This document shows, one piece after another, positions 1 to 10,215 of a stretch of DNA of 64,000 nucleotides (position 1 is the first letter of the stretch; each line of letters opens with the position of its first letter). Made by a program: the position numbers and the translations under genes. The notes below the pieces were generated by a model. It worked only from the letters and a program-made list of their open reading frames with translations, searched no databases and was not told where the DNA came from. The stretch is from Hermatobates lingyangjiaoensis (taxonomy: Eukaryota > Arthropoda > Insecta > Hemiptera > Hermatobatidae), in the NCBI GenBank assembly GCA_026182355.1, contig JAPFBL010000008.1:1-64000 (forward strand), in the 5' to 3' direction.

Positions 1-484
1 TGCCACACCTGTGTATTTTCAAAACAAACTTGTCTGGTGAAGTTAGGAAAATACAGCTAAAAGCCCCATAACTTCGCTTCTGTACTGAATTAATAATCTA
101 TTTAGAGCCCATATTTTAAGTTGGCACACACAAATCCAGTGTCAATGTTTCAGCTCGCTATGTTTATGGGGCTGAGTTTACTTGTGACAAATTTTTGCGT
201 TTAAACGTCCATAACTTCACTTCTACATTGAATTTCCAATCAATTCATGCCTATATTTTAAGTTAGACCTACACAAATTACTGTAAAAGTTTCAGCTTTA
301 TTATGCTTATGGTATCTGAGTTTACCTGTGACAAAGTTTTGCGGACAAACCGACAAACCGACAAACCCGAAGAAATTTTTCTAAGGGTGGATTGGTTTTT
401 CCAATGTATGAAACGTAAAGAAAACTTGAAATGAGTCAGTTCTAAGCAATGTAAGACAAAATCATTATTTTATTTATTAAAAGA
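1..484 (-). mobile_element. Helitron-like element, family H1, 5' part (cut by window edge)
   Basis: Closely matches 1362-1839 and 51945-52418, sharing the conserved segment that starts TGCCACACCTGTGTATTTTC and the one that ends in a run resembling ATTATTTTATTTAT. On the minus strand it would begin with TC next to position 484, directly after the terminal CTAG of the element at 485-1839. Its own 3' end lies outside the window. No coding capacity is visible, so it is non-autonomous. The Helitron assignment rests on the terminal structure of the complete copies. Confidence 0.6.
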
Positions 485-1839
485 CTAGCAAATGTACCCG
501 TCTTTGACGAATCAAAAATTTATTATATTGGTATTCCAAAATATCAATTATAGTATTTATACTAATACTTAAATTAGAAATTATAGAATTGGAAAAACCA
601 TTATTAGTACGGTTAAACAAATGCCTCTGTATACACTACATTAGCTGTCTGTCCTTCGGTTCATGGAAGAACAATCAGTTGAAACCTCTGACTATTGAGC
701 AAGTAAACTACAGTTGACCATGTGAGAAAAATTGGTTTCGCTAACTTGAATTCCTGCGTTAGATAAAGTCTCCTTTGCGACTTAGTTAACGTCATTGCGA
801 AATAGACTTGAGGGGGACCTTGCAATCATTTGAATGGAAACAGACAGTGGCTCGGAATCAATGGTATGCGTGGTTACACACAGACTCCCCAATACCACAT
901 CAGTCATTTGTCCGCCTCTATGGCATATCTGTGTAGAGCACGAACTCAGAGTCGTGTCCCGTTGCACAGTTTTGGGTCACTCATGTTTCGTAACATGAAA
1001 TTTGTTACTGCTATAAATTGTAGCATCATTGGTGCTCCTATTTTAAGTTTTTACTCATGAGCAGGCAGTCCAGGAGAAATAAATTCAGAGTCAAGAAATT
1101 CAATTAGATAATGAACTGCTTCTTCTCACTAATCCAATCTCTTTATGACTTGTAAGTTCTTTCTCGGCTTATATAGCGTAAGAACTTGTTTGTTGATTTC
1201 TTATGCTGTTCATATTAAGGATGAGAATTGCTCGTTTACAAAACATTTATTCTCAATAGATAGTACATCCTTAACTCTGTGAAAACACCATTTCAATGAT
1301 GTCAAATACGCAATATATTCATGTGCTCAATTGAAATAAAATTAACTAACAATACCTACTTGCCACACCTGTGTATTTTCAAAACAAACTTGTCTGTGAA
1401 GTTAGGAAAATACAGCTAAAAGCCCCATAACTTCGCTTCTGTACTGAATAATAATTATTTAGAGCTCATATTTCAAGTTAGGCACAACGAATCCAGTGTC
1501 AATGTTTCAGCTCGCTATGTCTTATGGTGGCTGAGTTTACTTGTGACAAACATTTTTGCGTTAAACGTTCATAACTTCACTTACATTGAATTTCCAATCA
1601 ATTCATAGCCTTATATTTTAAGTTAGACCTACACAAATCTACTGTAAAAGTTTCAGCTTTATATGTCTTATGGTACTGAGTTTACCTGTGACAAAGTTTG
1701 CGGACAAACAGACAAACCGACAAACCGACAGAAATTTTTCTAGGGTGGATTCGGTTTCTCCAATGTATGAAACGTAAAGAAAACTTGAAATGAGTCAGTT
1801 CTAAGCAATGTACAAAAAATCATTATTTTTTTATAAAGA
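485..1839 (-). mobile_element. Helitron-like element, family H1, complete copy
   Basis: Read on the minus strand it begins TC at 1839 and ends CTAG at 488-485, followed by T. About 14 nt before the 3' end is a perfect 4-bp hairpin (CGTC-AAA-GACG), the feature expected near Helitron 3' ends. A second copy with the same two ends lies at 51186-52418. Short open frames inside (for example 830-1060) do not resemble Rep/helicase, so this is a non-autonomous copy. Helitrons move by rolling-circle replication and make no target-site duplication, and none is seen. Confidence 0.65.
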
Positions 1840-2871
1840 CTAGACTACCCGTGCCCTTTGTGTCACTCAGAAATTATAACAATAGCTATTAAATAAATTC
1901 ACTAAACATAATTGAAGGATAATTTTAATTTTGTTTTTTACTATTAAGGCACAGAAACAGATTCTTATATTACACAAGCTTTTGATATAGTATTCTTAAG
2001 ATGATTCAAGATATATACACAGTAAGTATATTTAGCAAAATATAATAAAGCATTAAAAAGAAAAAAAAACATTTACTTTATGACATAAATAAATAAAACA
2101 TCAATTCAAGTTATACATACAATGAAATATATTTAAAACAAACAAAACTTGTAAATTGAAATATTCAATTTGTTTACCTAGCATAAAATATCATTAATGA
2201 AAGGAATGCGTCTCCATAATATTACATTAAAACATTCGCACTTTATCTGACAGTTATGTTCAAGTTTGTTTCTAAAATTATTCATTTTTAACCTCAATAT
2301 AGTAGTTAATGTATATTAGTTACATTTATTTATAATAGATTTGCACTACTGTCATCAGCGAGCACGAAAGCCTCTGAGCTACTCTGGTTCTATGTCTTTC
2401 ATTTATGCTCTTAAAATAAAAATTAAAAAAAATAAAAAAAAATTTGTGCTTCTTTTATTTAAAATTTTGCAAATTTTTAATTAAAAAAATTTTTTTTTTT
2501 TTCATTTATATATAACACATTTTCACTCACTACTGTTATCGGTGAGCAAGCAAGCAACTGGCTACCCTGGGTCCATGCCTTCACTTTATTACCTTTGTTT
2601 ATATTATTCAAATTTTAAATTCAAAAATTTTTTTGTTACATTTATTTTTAATAAATTTGTGCTACTGTTGTGGGTGAGTACGCAAGCCAGTGGGCTACCC
2701 TGTCTCCAATTTTGGGAATAGAGTGATAATTTTCTTTTATTTAACATTATTCAGGTAATTAATAATGTGTATTTAATTTCAGATTTCTATCTCCACGGGA
2801 TATGGGTGAACAAACAATGAAAGAAAGAAACAAACAATAAACAAACAAACTCACGAACTTCATATAGAGAT
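1840..2871 (-). mobile_element. Helitron-like element, family H2
   Basis: Reverse-complement relative of 46675-47625. On the minus strand it starts TCTCTATATGAAGTTCG (2871, preceded by A) and ends CTAG at 1843-1840. The 3' hairpin is weaker than in the other copy because one stem base is lost (GTGAC...GCAC). It carries internal repeats (2310-2710) that resemble a tRNA A box. No transposase coding is visible. It abuts the H1 copy directly on its 3' side. Confidence 0.65.
2310..2710. repeat. Internal repeats of Helitron H2 with tRNA-A-box-like segment
   Basis: Three diverged units begin near 2320, 2515 and 2640. Each contains a TTTGCACTACTGT-like core followed by a segment that on the minus strand reads like AGGGTAGCCCACTGGCTTGCG, close to the head of the SINEs in this window. 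Matching units occur in the H2 copy at about 46840-47130. Confidence 0.55.
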
Positions 2872-3390
2872 TAGCCTGATCAGCAATCGAAATTTTATGA
2901 CTTTTTTTTATAAATTGCTAATCTTAGGTTCAATTTCTTAACCGAAATTTCATTGTTATCGGTTTAGCGTTAACAAATTAAAAATATAAAAAATAAAAAA
3001 TATAAAAAAACAAGTTTTGAATTGGTAAAGGCATTATGACTCCCTTTCTTATCAAGGTAATTTCAAAAAACATTACTGAACTCGTTCTGATATAATGTGC
3101 AATTTTTAGATATAAAAAGTAAAAGTATGTACATGAAATAAACTAATTAACTTACGCTCTATTAAATGCTAATTAGGGAATTTAATGTGTCTAATTATGA
3201 CTTTGATTTATAGCTGTAATTTAATGACAGTAATTAAATATGGGCAATTATTTTCATTATTATGACAAAGCATGACACACGTAGTTACTTGCGTATTAAT
3301 ATATATGATGATATTTTTACTGTAATAAACAGTTTATATCATAAGACTTTTCAATTACTAAAATAAAAAAAATCTGATATTGTATTTTTT
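2872..3390. other. AT-rich spacer, nothing recognised
   Basis: No open frame, repeat or RNA structure that I can identify. Confidence 0.5.
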
Positions 3391-3492
3391 AGTTAATCCC
3401 TGAAGAAGAACACTACGTGTTCGAAACGCATTGTTTATACGATTAAATTTTTTATATGTGGATACCATTTCATTAGCTTTTTACCCTACAAT
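3391..3492 (+). repeat. Short dispersed repeat with hammerhead-like hairpin, copy 1
   Basis: About 70 bp after the hairpin are nearly identical to 3944-4012, ending in a TTAGCTTTTTACCCTACAAT-like stretch. Both copies begin with CTGAAGA-A-hairpin-GAAA, so they are probably termini of the same PLE-type element. Confidence 0.5.
3400..3426 (+). ncRNA. Hammerhead-like core (CTGAAGA, hairpin, GAAA)
   Basis: CTGAAGA at 3400-3406, one free A, then a perfect 6-bp stem GAACAC/GTGTTC (3408-3413 with 3417-3422) closed by TAC, then GAAA at 3423-3426. No convincing stem I is seen, so cleavage ability is doubtful. A diverged copy follows at 3921-3947. Confidence 0.45.
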
Positions 3493-3910
3493 GAGTAAAT
3501 GCCATATAATAACTGATTGCACTACCTTAGAATTAATATATTGTCCATTTAAATTACAGTAGGTGGTATTTTTAACTTTTAAATAGCTACTGCCATCTGT
3601 TAGTAGAATAACAAAACAACTGTTATTCTACAGTTGTATACAACTGTAATGACATCATTAAGAGGATGTCACTCCTTAAACTTAATTTTGCTATATATTT
3701 GAGCGAACTTGAAATGCTCTATAAAATGTTAAAATAACTAAATTTGCTTTCAGTAAAAAGTCATTAAAGTAGGAATTTGCTATCTGTGATGTCATGCTAA
3801 TTGAAATCAAGTAGAACAAGATGCCATTAGGACTTTGGGGGTTAGATGAAGATTCTGGCTGAAAGGTACATCTGTGACGCTGATCCCTCAAGGGAGTATT
3901 GTGTATCTCC

Positions 3911-4012
3911 CTAATGATGCCTGAAGAAGAACGCTACGTGCTCGAAACTCCTTGTTTATACGATTAAATTTCTGTATGTGGAGACTATTTCATTAGCTTT
4001 TTACCCTACAAT
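3911..4012 (+). repeat. Short dispersed repeat with hammerhead-like hairpin, copy 2
   Basis: Second copy of the repeat at 3391-3492. CTGAAGA is at 3921-3927 and GAAA at 3944-3947; the stem has one mismatch where copy 1 is fully paired. Confidence 0.5.
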
Positions 4013-4239
4013 GATAATATATTAATTTATTTGATTTTATTTTTTTTTTACAAAAATTTCCCTTAAATCTAGGGGACGAAACATTAAATATATTTTAATT
4101 CATTTAGAGAAATTTGCATTTTAATATGTTTTATTAAGTGTTTGTAAAAATAGAACTTACATAAAAAATATAGTAAATTTCTTTTAGGTCAACAAAGATT
4201 AAAAAAAACATGTAAATGGGAATGTTTTATATCTATTTT

Positions 4240-4545
4240 TACTTTACTCTAAGTAAAGTATAGTGATCTCGTGAAAAAATTCGATCTCGAGAGTTTGACG
4301 CAATTATATGTTTTGAGGTCACAGAGGTCATTTTTATGATGTTTTTGCGATGATGTCTGTGTGTGGGTTCATTGCTTGTTACCACGCTGCGGTCCAGAAT
4401 CTTTGATGGATCAAGTTGATATTTTACAAAAAAAATGGGCCCTATAGTGTAGATGATCTCTACTGTTTGGAAAGAATTTTGCATATTGGAAAAGTCACTT
4501 TTTTTTGCCAAATACCAATTTTTAGAAAACATATTTTTTTCCTAA
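4240..4545 (-). mobile_element. Family R element, terminal fragment
   Basis: Starts with the near-palindrome TACTTTACTCTAAGTAAAGTA and continues with sequence shared, in reverse, with the right ends of the copies at 21060-21345, 33360-33640, 38400-38706 and 43330-43626. The short minus-strand open frame here is a by-product of the repeat. The family is unidentified; the palindromic end suggests a DNA transposon. Confidence 0.55.
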
Positions 4546-4689
4546 ACTGCTAATTCTAGAATTTTGTAATTTTGAGTTATTAAAAATAACTCAACTCAAT
4601 AATTACATTATCTTTCAAGTTACAAATACAATGAAAAAAATATATTCAGATTTTTATAAAACCGAGATTTTTTTTTTTTTGGGAGTCTC

Positions 4690-4913
4690 ATGAATAAATA
4701 TTGCCTTACTCGAATGTATTTAGAATCGACCATCTTTAATGAGTAGCTGACATCGAACAGGCTCGGGACCGACGGCTTCATGTCCTCTTCGAGGGACAAC
4801 TAATCAGATTAATTCACCTCCCACGTGAATAAATCGAATGTTAGGTGGGTATCGAACCCCGGACCTACCAGCCCAGAGGCGAGTACATTAACCATTGAAC
4901 TAACCTGGCCCCT
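4690..4913 (-). repeat. tRNA-derived SINE
   Basis: On the minus strand the head has an A box like GGTTAGTTCAATGG and a B box reading GGGGTTCGATACCC, followed by the body shared by all SINEs here (a CGATTTATTCACGTGGGAGG-like segment, then GGTCCCGAGCC). Ends near the TGGGAGTC motif. Non-coding; RNA polymerase III transcription is inferred from the boxes. Confidence 0.75.
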
Positions 4914-5129
4914 CGATTGGAATGCTGAATTGGAATCTGGAGGCCACTCCAGATTTGTTTCTTTCCCTTTTCTATTAAAGATTGAAGTAAGAAAGAATAT
5001 TTTAGTTACAGTACGTTCACTGTAATTGGTAGTAAAACATACATCACTGCCATAATGGGCTCGCTAAATATTTCTAGAGCAGTGATTCTCTACTATCGTG
5101 AAGCGAAACAGTGAGAAGAGCATACATTT

Positions 5130-5540
5130 ACATATATCATACTAGATCATTATTATAGTATTTGTATTAATTTACAGTATGCTATATAGTACAGTATATA
5201 ATATTGAATTTTTCTTTGAAATTAATGCAATTTATTATAGTATAATAATTGTCGTAATTTTCGCTTACAGGGGTCAGGCTAAGCGGAGTGGTTAACGTGC
5301 TCGACTCTGGAATGCTAGTTCCGAGGTTCGATGCCCACCTGACCTTCGATTTATTCACGTGGGGAGGAGAATAAATTTAAACCGTCGGTCTGATACTAGA
5401 TCATTATTATAATACATTTTATTCTTTATAGTATATTGTATTAATTTACACTATGCTATACAGTACAGTATATAGTATATAATATTCAATTTTTCCTTGA
5501 AATTAATGCAATTTATTATAGTATAATAATTTTCATAAAT
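5130..5540. repeat. Direct duplication (~135 bp) flanking a SINE
   Basis: 5138-5270 and 5392-5530 are diverged copies of one AT-rich segment containing CTAGATCATTATTATA and GAAATTAATGCAATTTATTA. A truncated SINE lies between them, and a CTTTTCGCTTA-like junction recurs before the next SINE at 5669. Confidence 0.6.
5270..5392 (+). repeat. tRNA-derived SINE, 3'-truncated
   Basis: A-box-like CTAAGCGGAGTGG, B box GAGGTTCGATGCCC, then the Sau-like body breaking off after the ACCGTCGGTC motif. It lies between two copies of a 135-bp flanking segment. Confidence 0.7.
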
Positions 5541-5668
5541 CACTAAGTATGCTCTGTGTGTGGCCACATTTTCAATGTCTTACAAATGTGTTTTAAGTTA
5601 ATAAGGGTTGAGAAACATTGTCCTAATGTATTTAATATAAGCAATGAAATAACTTTACTTTTCGCTTA

Positions 5669-5920
5669 GAGGGGCCAGGTTAGCTCAGTGCTTAGCGTGC
5701 TCGCCTCTGGATTGCTAGTTCCGATGCCCACCTGACCGTCGATTTATTCACGTGGGGAGGTGAATTTGAGCACGTCGTGTCTTGGAGAGGACATTAAACC
5801 GTCGGTTCCAAGCCTCTATGATGTCAGGTACTCGTTCAAGAACTTTACTCTAAATACACTTGAGTAAGACCAAAATTTAGGACTCCCAACCCAGTATCAA
5901 TAGGTAATAGTAATTGCCCA
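5669..5920 (+). repeat. tRNA-derived SINE with damaged B box
   Basis: Head reads GGTTAGCTCAGTGCTTAGCG; the GGTTCGA core of the B box is missing a few bases compared with the other copies. The body runs through GGTTCCAAGCC to a GGACTCCCAA motif near 5890. Probably transcriptionally dead. Confidence 0.7.
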
Positions 5921-6454
5921 TTACTAAAATAGGTGCCAAATAATAAATGAGCCATATTTCCCGACCTTACAATAGCACTAAAATGTGAAAGCCTTATAAA
6001 TGCGAGCGTTGAAATACAAACAAACTTTTCACTTGTATATTCCCGATCTCATTTTATTAAACAGCTTTAAATCTGATGGAAGATTCCTTCAAAATTGGAT
6101 TGATATGTTCAACACAGCATACATTTAGTAAAGATTTAACGTGATTAACTTAATTAGCTTGCAGCTTCGAGTCATCGTTTTAAATTGATGATCAATTCTG
6201 CAAACATTAACTTTTAAAAATAACCAATAATTACATCCATCCTAGGATGCTTAATAAGTTGCAAAGTCATCAACTACATATGAACAGTTTTTCTAATACC
6301 ATTACTTCCTTTGAATTTATTTTTTTCTTTTTTTTGTCTTTCGCACTATGATTTGTATATCTCGTATACAAAGGACTCGCGTTTGATAGTTGGTATAGTT
6401 TGATAATTCAGTTATCCTATTTGATAAATGTACAGTATTTGGTATTTAAAACAG
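5921..6454. other. AT-rich spacer, nothing recognised
   Basis: No gene or repeat family identified; the start of the Helitron whose 3' end is at 6521 may lie here, but I cannot place it. Confidence 0.4.
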
Positions 6455-6521
6455 TGATCTATTTTGGAATACCAAGTGTAATAGAATATTTGATTCCGTC
6501 AAAGACGGGGATGTTTGCTAG
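6455..6521 (+). mobile_element. Helitron H1 3' end
   Basis: Matches the reverse complement of the H1 ends at 485 and 51186, with shared GGAATACCAAGTGTAATAGAA-like sequence. It contains the hairpin CGTC-AAA-GACG (6498-6508) and ends CTAG at 6518-6521 followed by T. The 5' boundary was not found. Confidence 0.6.
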
Positions 6522-6636
6522 TTATGAAGTATAGTCATTTTAGTTCATTTGGATTTGAGATATCCAACTCAGTTTTTCATACACATAAACTACTCGAAAC
6601 CAAGAAGAAACTAACTGAAAGACATGAAAACAAGAA

Positions 6637-6833
6637 CACACACACACATCCAAATAAACAAGAGCAAACTCACAAAAAGACACGAAAACAAGATCAAACA
6701 CACACACACACACAAAACACACACACACAAATACACACACAACAACACAACACAACAAACACACACACACACACACACACTATACAACAATATAAATATA
6801 TAATATATATAATATATATATACCAATAACCAT

Positions 6834-6900
<67 letters not shown>
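6637..6900. repeat. (CA)n and (TA)n microsatellites
   Basis: Long CA-rich stretch grading into (TA)n and (GT)n at 6840-6900. Open frames across it on both strands are low-complexity artefacts. Confidence 0.9.
6645..6705 (+). repeat. Minisatellite unit, upstream copy
   Basis: Unit with AAACAAGAGCAAACTCACAA followed by an AAGACACGAAAACAAGATC-like half; three to four further units lie at 7618-7830, on the other side of a PLE fragment. Confidence 0.6.
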
Positions 6901-6903
<3 letters not shown>

Positions 6904-6916
6904 TCGTGTGTGTATG

Positions 6917-7160
6917 ACATTCTACATTGGTATGACTTCTACCAAGCTCAATGAGCGTTTGAACAGACCATAGAGCTTCGGTCGGTCAGCGCAAACAGCT
7001 TCCTGTAGCTATCCATGCCAACAGCCATAACCTTTCTTTTAATGACTGCTTTTCTGTTCAAATCATTAAGCTAGTGACCACTGATGACCGTAGTTTGACA
7101 TTAAGAGCGTCTGAGGAGGCCCACATATGGTTATTGGGCGATCAGATCCCGGTTTAAATC
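6917..7160 (+). pseudogene. Penelope-like element GIY-YIG endonuclease fragment
   Basis: The start translates as TFYIGMTSTKL, the YIG half of a GIY-YIG nuclease domain. After a frame break it continues with a block that reads VAIHANSHNLSFNDCFSVQI and then a RASEEAHIWLLG segment, matching the intact-looking copy at 15118-15417. In PLEs this domain follows the reverse transcriptase at the C terminus and nicks the target. In-frame stops and at least one frameshift make it dead. The RT is absent. Confidence 0.75.
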
Positions 7161-7600
7161 AGAAGCGTTAACTTTTATTTGTTTTTCCTTTTATTTTTAA
7201 CTTATATATTCATATTCATATATATATATTTTCCTTTCTATTTATTATTATTTTTTTTTCTTTTTTTATTATATTGGTGTTAGTTTTGTTTATTTATTTT
7301 TTTTTGATATTTCCTTTTTTGATAATTTTTAATTTATAATTTATTAGTTTTTACTAAATTCTATTGTTTTTGCTTTCTCCTTCTCGACTTAGTGCCTAGC
7401 TCCTTTTTTACGCTAGTGTGCTCTCTTCGGTTGACTCTTTATTTCTTCATTCCGCTCCGTTCTTCGACGTGGGAGATCTCTCTCACTTCGTCCTCTCTAC
7501 TAGTCTACTCTCTGATGACGAACAACAGTTCGAAATTGATTCTGTAAGGTTTTCTTTGTATTCTCTTTTCTGTGTCGTGCTTTGTGTAATTTAAATTTTT
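7161..7600 (+). mobile_element. PLE 3' untranslated region
   Basis: T-rich region between the GIY-YIG fragment and (TA)n at 7599-7622. It ends with a hammerhead-like module at 7512-7535 followed by CTGTAAGG. Confidence 0.5.
7512..7535 (+). ncRNA. Hammerhead-like core
   Basis: CTGATGA (7512-7518), free C, perfect 4-bp stem GAAC/GTTC (7520-7523 with 7528-7531) around AACA, then GAAA (7532-7535). Stem I pairing is not obvious. Lies in a PLE 3' region. Confidence 0.5.
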
Positions 7601-7617
7601 ATATATATATATATATA

Positions 7618-7830
7618 TATATAAACAAGAGCAAACTCACAAATGGACACGAAATAAAATCAAACACCTCACAAAGAGACACGAAAACAAGATCAAACAC
7701 ATACACATACAAATAAACAAGAGCAAACTCACAAAAAGACACGAAAACAAGATCAAATACAAACATAAACATGTCCGAACTCACAAAAACATACGAAAAC
7801 AAGGACAAACACTCACTCGGACACGCACAG
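7618..7830 (+). repeat. Minisatellite, ~45-57 bp units
   Basis: Repeats of AAACAAGAGCAAACTCACAA plus an AAGACACGAAAACAAGATC-like half starting near 7622, 7666 and 7708, with decay towards 7830. Same unit as at 6645. Confidence 0.65.
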
Positions 7831-7849
7831 CTCATACAAGTACTCTGAA

Positions 7850-8390
7850 CTCACAGCAACAAGATCAAACCAGAGTAAATGAAAATATAAAATTAACCTA
7901 TATATATTTTTTAGGCAAAAAAATAACATTGATTACAATTTTAGTTATACAGTTTTGTGAATTGAAATTGAGTGATCACAGTTAAGCCAAAATTCTAGAT
8001 TTTAATCAACTGGAGGAGTCCAGTTCAGAATTAATTTCCGTTCTTTGAAACGTATTTAGTAGGAAACGTCCTTTAATCTTAACGATGACATAGTTATCTG
8101 CACTGTAATGACGGAACGACCTGCCTGATGATGATTGCATTTCTCACTTCATTGCTAAATATTGCAAGGATTAATAATCAATGGTGTCCGTAACAGCCCA
8201 CGACATGCATAATACCATACATTGAAAATCTCTTCATGTAAAAAAACCTCTGTTATATCATGTTCCCTCTATTAATAGTCTATATTGTTATAGTTGGAGA
8301 ACCGTCTCTGAACTAGTGCGCTTGGTTTCCGTCTCTTATCACTCCACAAGACGGTTAAAACCAAAAACTACAGTAGATTCTTTATGTACA
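7850..8390. other. Unique-looking spacer
   Basis: No coding, repeat or RNA feature recognised; ends at (TA)n at 8393-8420. Confidence 0.4.
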
Positions 8391-8420
8391 TTGATATATA
8401 TATATATATATATATATATA

Positions 8421-8550
8421 CCTACCATGGTAAACGAAAAACGGTCCGGCAGGACAGATTACACTTAAAATAAACTGTGACACATAAACAGAAACATAAC
8501 AAAGAGACTCACTTTCCAATATTTCGACCGTAATGGCGGTCCAAAAAATA
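8421..8550 (-). mobile_element. PLE terminus (single arm)
   Basis: Shares with 34860-35010 and 40735-40805 the segments AACGGTCCGGCAGGAC and GTGACACATAAACAGAAAC (in reverse). On the minus strand a GACC...GGTC hairpin is followed by GAAATATTGG and GTGAGTC, but the CTGANGA half is mutated. Confidence 0.55.
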
Positions 8551-8689
8551 TCCAAATAATATAGTTAAAAAAAAAATGAATTGAATGTAACTACCTTCTG
8601 ATGTATCTCTTCTCACCTGAATTCAAACATTAACAAAACTACACACAATATATATATATAATTAAAGTTACAGCTAGAGAACACAAGAA

Positions 8690-8824
8690 AGAGGACTAAC
8701 ACTCACGAATCTCGATCATTTCGGCGTCTTGCAGTCTTCAGGAGTGAAGAAGAAAATAAAAAGGAGAAGGAATGAAGGAACGGAGACGTAAATGCGTCCA
8801 CTGACCGATACAAACAACATCAAG

Positions 8825-8872
<48 letters not shown>

Positions 8873-9195
8873 TCACTTGATAAACGGAAAGACGTATGGA
8901 TTATTGCAGATATATTTTGTTGCTTTTTTTTCCCTACAATTCCTTCTGATTCATTTATATTTTCCCAACTTATACTGCTTATCTGTATTTCTGTTTACAT
9001 TTTCTCTTAACTCTATTACTTCAAGACCGGGCACGGGGAGCAGCACTGAAGGTTGCAGTGTCGGTTACATGCCGTTGCGTCTACAACGTGCTTGGTCTCC
9101 CTTTCTCTTTTCTCCTGAAGACGGATTACCCGAAAATTTGAGTCTGTAAGTGTGTTTCTTTTACTTTCTGTGCTACCTATCTTCATATTTGTACT
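8690..9195 (+). mobile_element. PLE foldback with 3' region
   Basis: A short inverted arm (8690-8828) with a degenerate hammerhead on the minus strand is joined through (TA)n to a plus-strand PLE 3' region (8870-9195). The two arms share CATCAAGTGAATATATA/TATATTCACTTG at the junction. The plus arm matches 15630-15960 closely, including the segment CTTCAAGACCGGGCACGG and the hammerhead-like module at 9112-9142. The open frame across it is not a known protein. Confidence 0.6.
9112..9142 (+). ncRNA. Hammerhead-like module
   Basis: CTC (9112-9114) and GAG (9140-9142) can form stem I around CTGAAGA (9115-9121), a free C, a weak GG/CC hairpin and GAAA (9132-9135). It is followed by TCTGTAAGTGTG, which looks like a splice donor. 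Stem II is weaker here than in the relative at 11995-12025. Confidence 0.45.
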
Positions 9196-9197
9196 GT

Positions 9198-9233
<36 letters not shown>

Positions 9234-9339
9234 ATATATATTAATAATCAATAATAACTTTTCATATAATATATGAATTAAACAACCATAATAAACAAAT
9301 ATATATCAGATACTCTAAGGCCTTTATATATAGATAAAT

Positions 9340-9372
9340 GCTCTAAGGCCTTTCGTTAGATCATCAGAGAGC
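9340..9372 (-). ncRNA. Hammerhead-like module (minus strand)
   Basis: On the minus strand: GCTCT, CTGATGA, a shortened stem II, GAAA, GGCCTT, AGAGC. Stem I (GCTCT/AGAGC) is intact, but stem II has lost bases relative to the copy at 14368-14403. Confidence 0.4.
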
Positions 9373-9569
9373 TAAATGAACTAAAAAAAAATATAATAAC
9401 AAGTTAACCTGGTTGATTGAAGTCTTCAGGATTGCTGGCACCACTGCCTGAATTTAACGTTCCTAAAATTGAAGGAGTCTTGATCTGCTTACTTATTTCA
9501 TTTATTAATATTTCATCCAGTTTGTAAATTAAATAAATTAGTTTAATAAGCTTGTTAATAATAAGGGAG

Positions 9570-9960
9570 AGGAAAAAGATAGTTGTTTATATAGGATACC
9601 TTGTACTGATTGCCAAATGTCTTATATTGGACAGACGAGTAAAGGTCTCTTTACAAGAGTAAAACAACACCAATATTCAATCAGACAGGAAGATGAAAAG
9701 AGTGCCTCGTTCTTAGATGTAAGGAACAAAAATCATATCATAAATTGGAGTCAAGGAAAGTATTAATTTATGTTCCTTCAGAAATACTATTGAAAGTGCA
9801 CTCATAAAAGAACTTTTATGGTAATTTAATGAACAATAGTCCGGGACTTTAAAAACTAGATGAAATATTGATAAAAGAAATAAGTAAGCAGATCAAGACT
9901 CCTTCAATTTTAGGAACATTAAATTCAGACAGGGATACCAGTAATACTAAAACCAGGTTA
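9570..9960 (+). pseudogene. PLE GIY-YIG C-terminal fragment, second family
   Basis: Reads VYRIPCTDCQMSYIGQTSKG near 9579-9640, the typical PLE entry into GIY-YIG: a CxxC pair followed by the YIG motif. It continues through KQHQYSIRQEDEKSAS and, after a frame break, to EILIKEISKQIKTPS and a TLNSDRD-type end. The downstream half is shared with 14130-14330. The reverse transcriptase is missing and several frameshifts make the fragment non-functional. It belongs to a different PLE family from 6917-7160 and 15118-15417. Confidence 0.75.
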
Positions 9961-10067
9961 ACTTTATTATATTTTTCGTTTTTGTTCATTTAGCTCTCTC
10001 ATGATGTTGAAAAGAATGGCCTTAGAGCATTGTATCTAATATATATTTGTTTATTGTGGTTGTTTAA

Positions 10068-10099
<32 letters not shown>

Positions 10100-10109
<10 letters not shown>

Positions 10110-10215
10110 GTCTCCCTTTCTCTTTTTTCCTAAAGACAGATTACCCGAAAATTTGAATCTGTAAGTGTGTTTCCTTACTCTGTGTGTTACTCTTCTTGAA
10201 TTTTGAACTCGTATA
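10100..10215 (+). mobile_element. PLE 3' end fragment
   Basis: Diverged copy of the 9090-9180 region: CTTTCTC, a mutated CTAAAGA, a weak hairpin, CGAAAATTTGAATCTGTAAG. Bounded by (TA)n on both sides. Confidence 0.5.

Larger units (their letters stand above)
9330..10075. mobile_element. PLE inverted pair with C-terminal coding sequence
   Basis: The minus-strand arm (9330-9540) is complementary to 9880-10060. Between them is a coding stretch at 9560-9960. Both arms carry a hammerhead module near TTAGCTCT...AGAGCATT; the minus arm copy is at 9340-9372 and the plus arm copy (9990-10028) is mutated. Same family as 14095-14450. Confidence 0.6.

Noticed and set aside
782..1060. Overlapping short open frames on both strands
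   Set aside because: They lie within Helitron H1, are broken in the homologous copy at 51440-51660, and resemble no known protein.
6515..6859. Open frames of about 80-100 codons on both strands
   Set aside because: They are translations of CA/TA microsatellite and have no protein-like composition.
8700..8745. Hammerhead-like module on the minus strand
   Set aside because: CTGAAGA and GAAA are present, but the stem between them does not pair.
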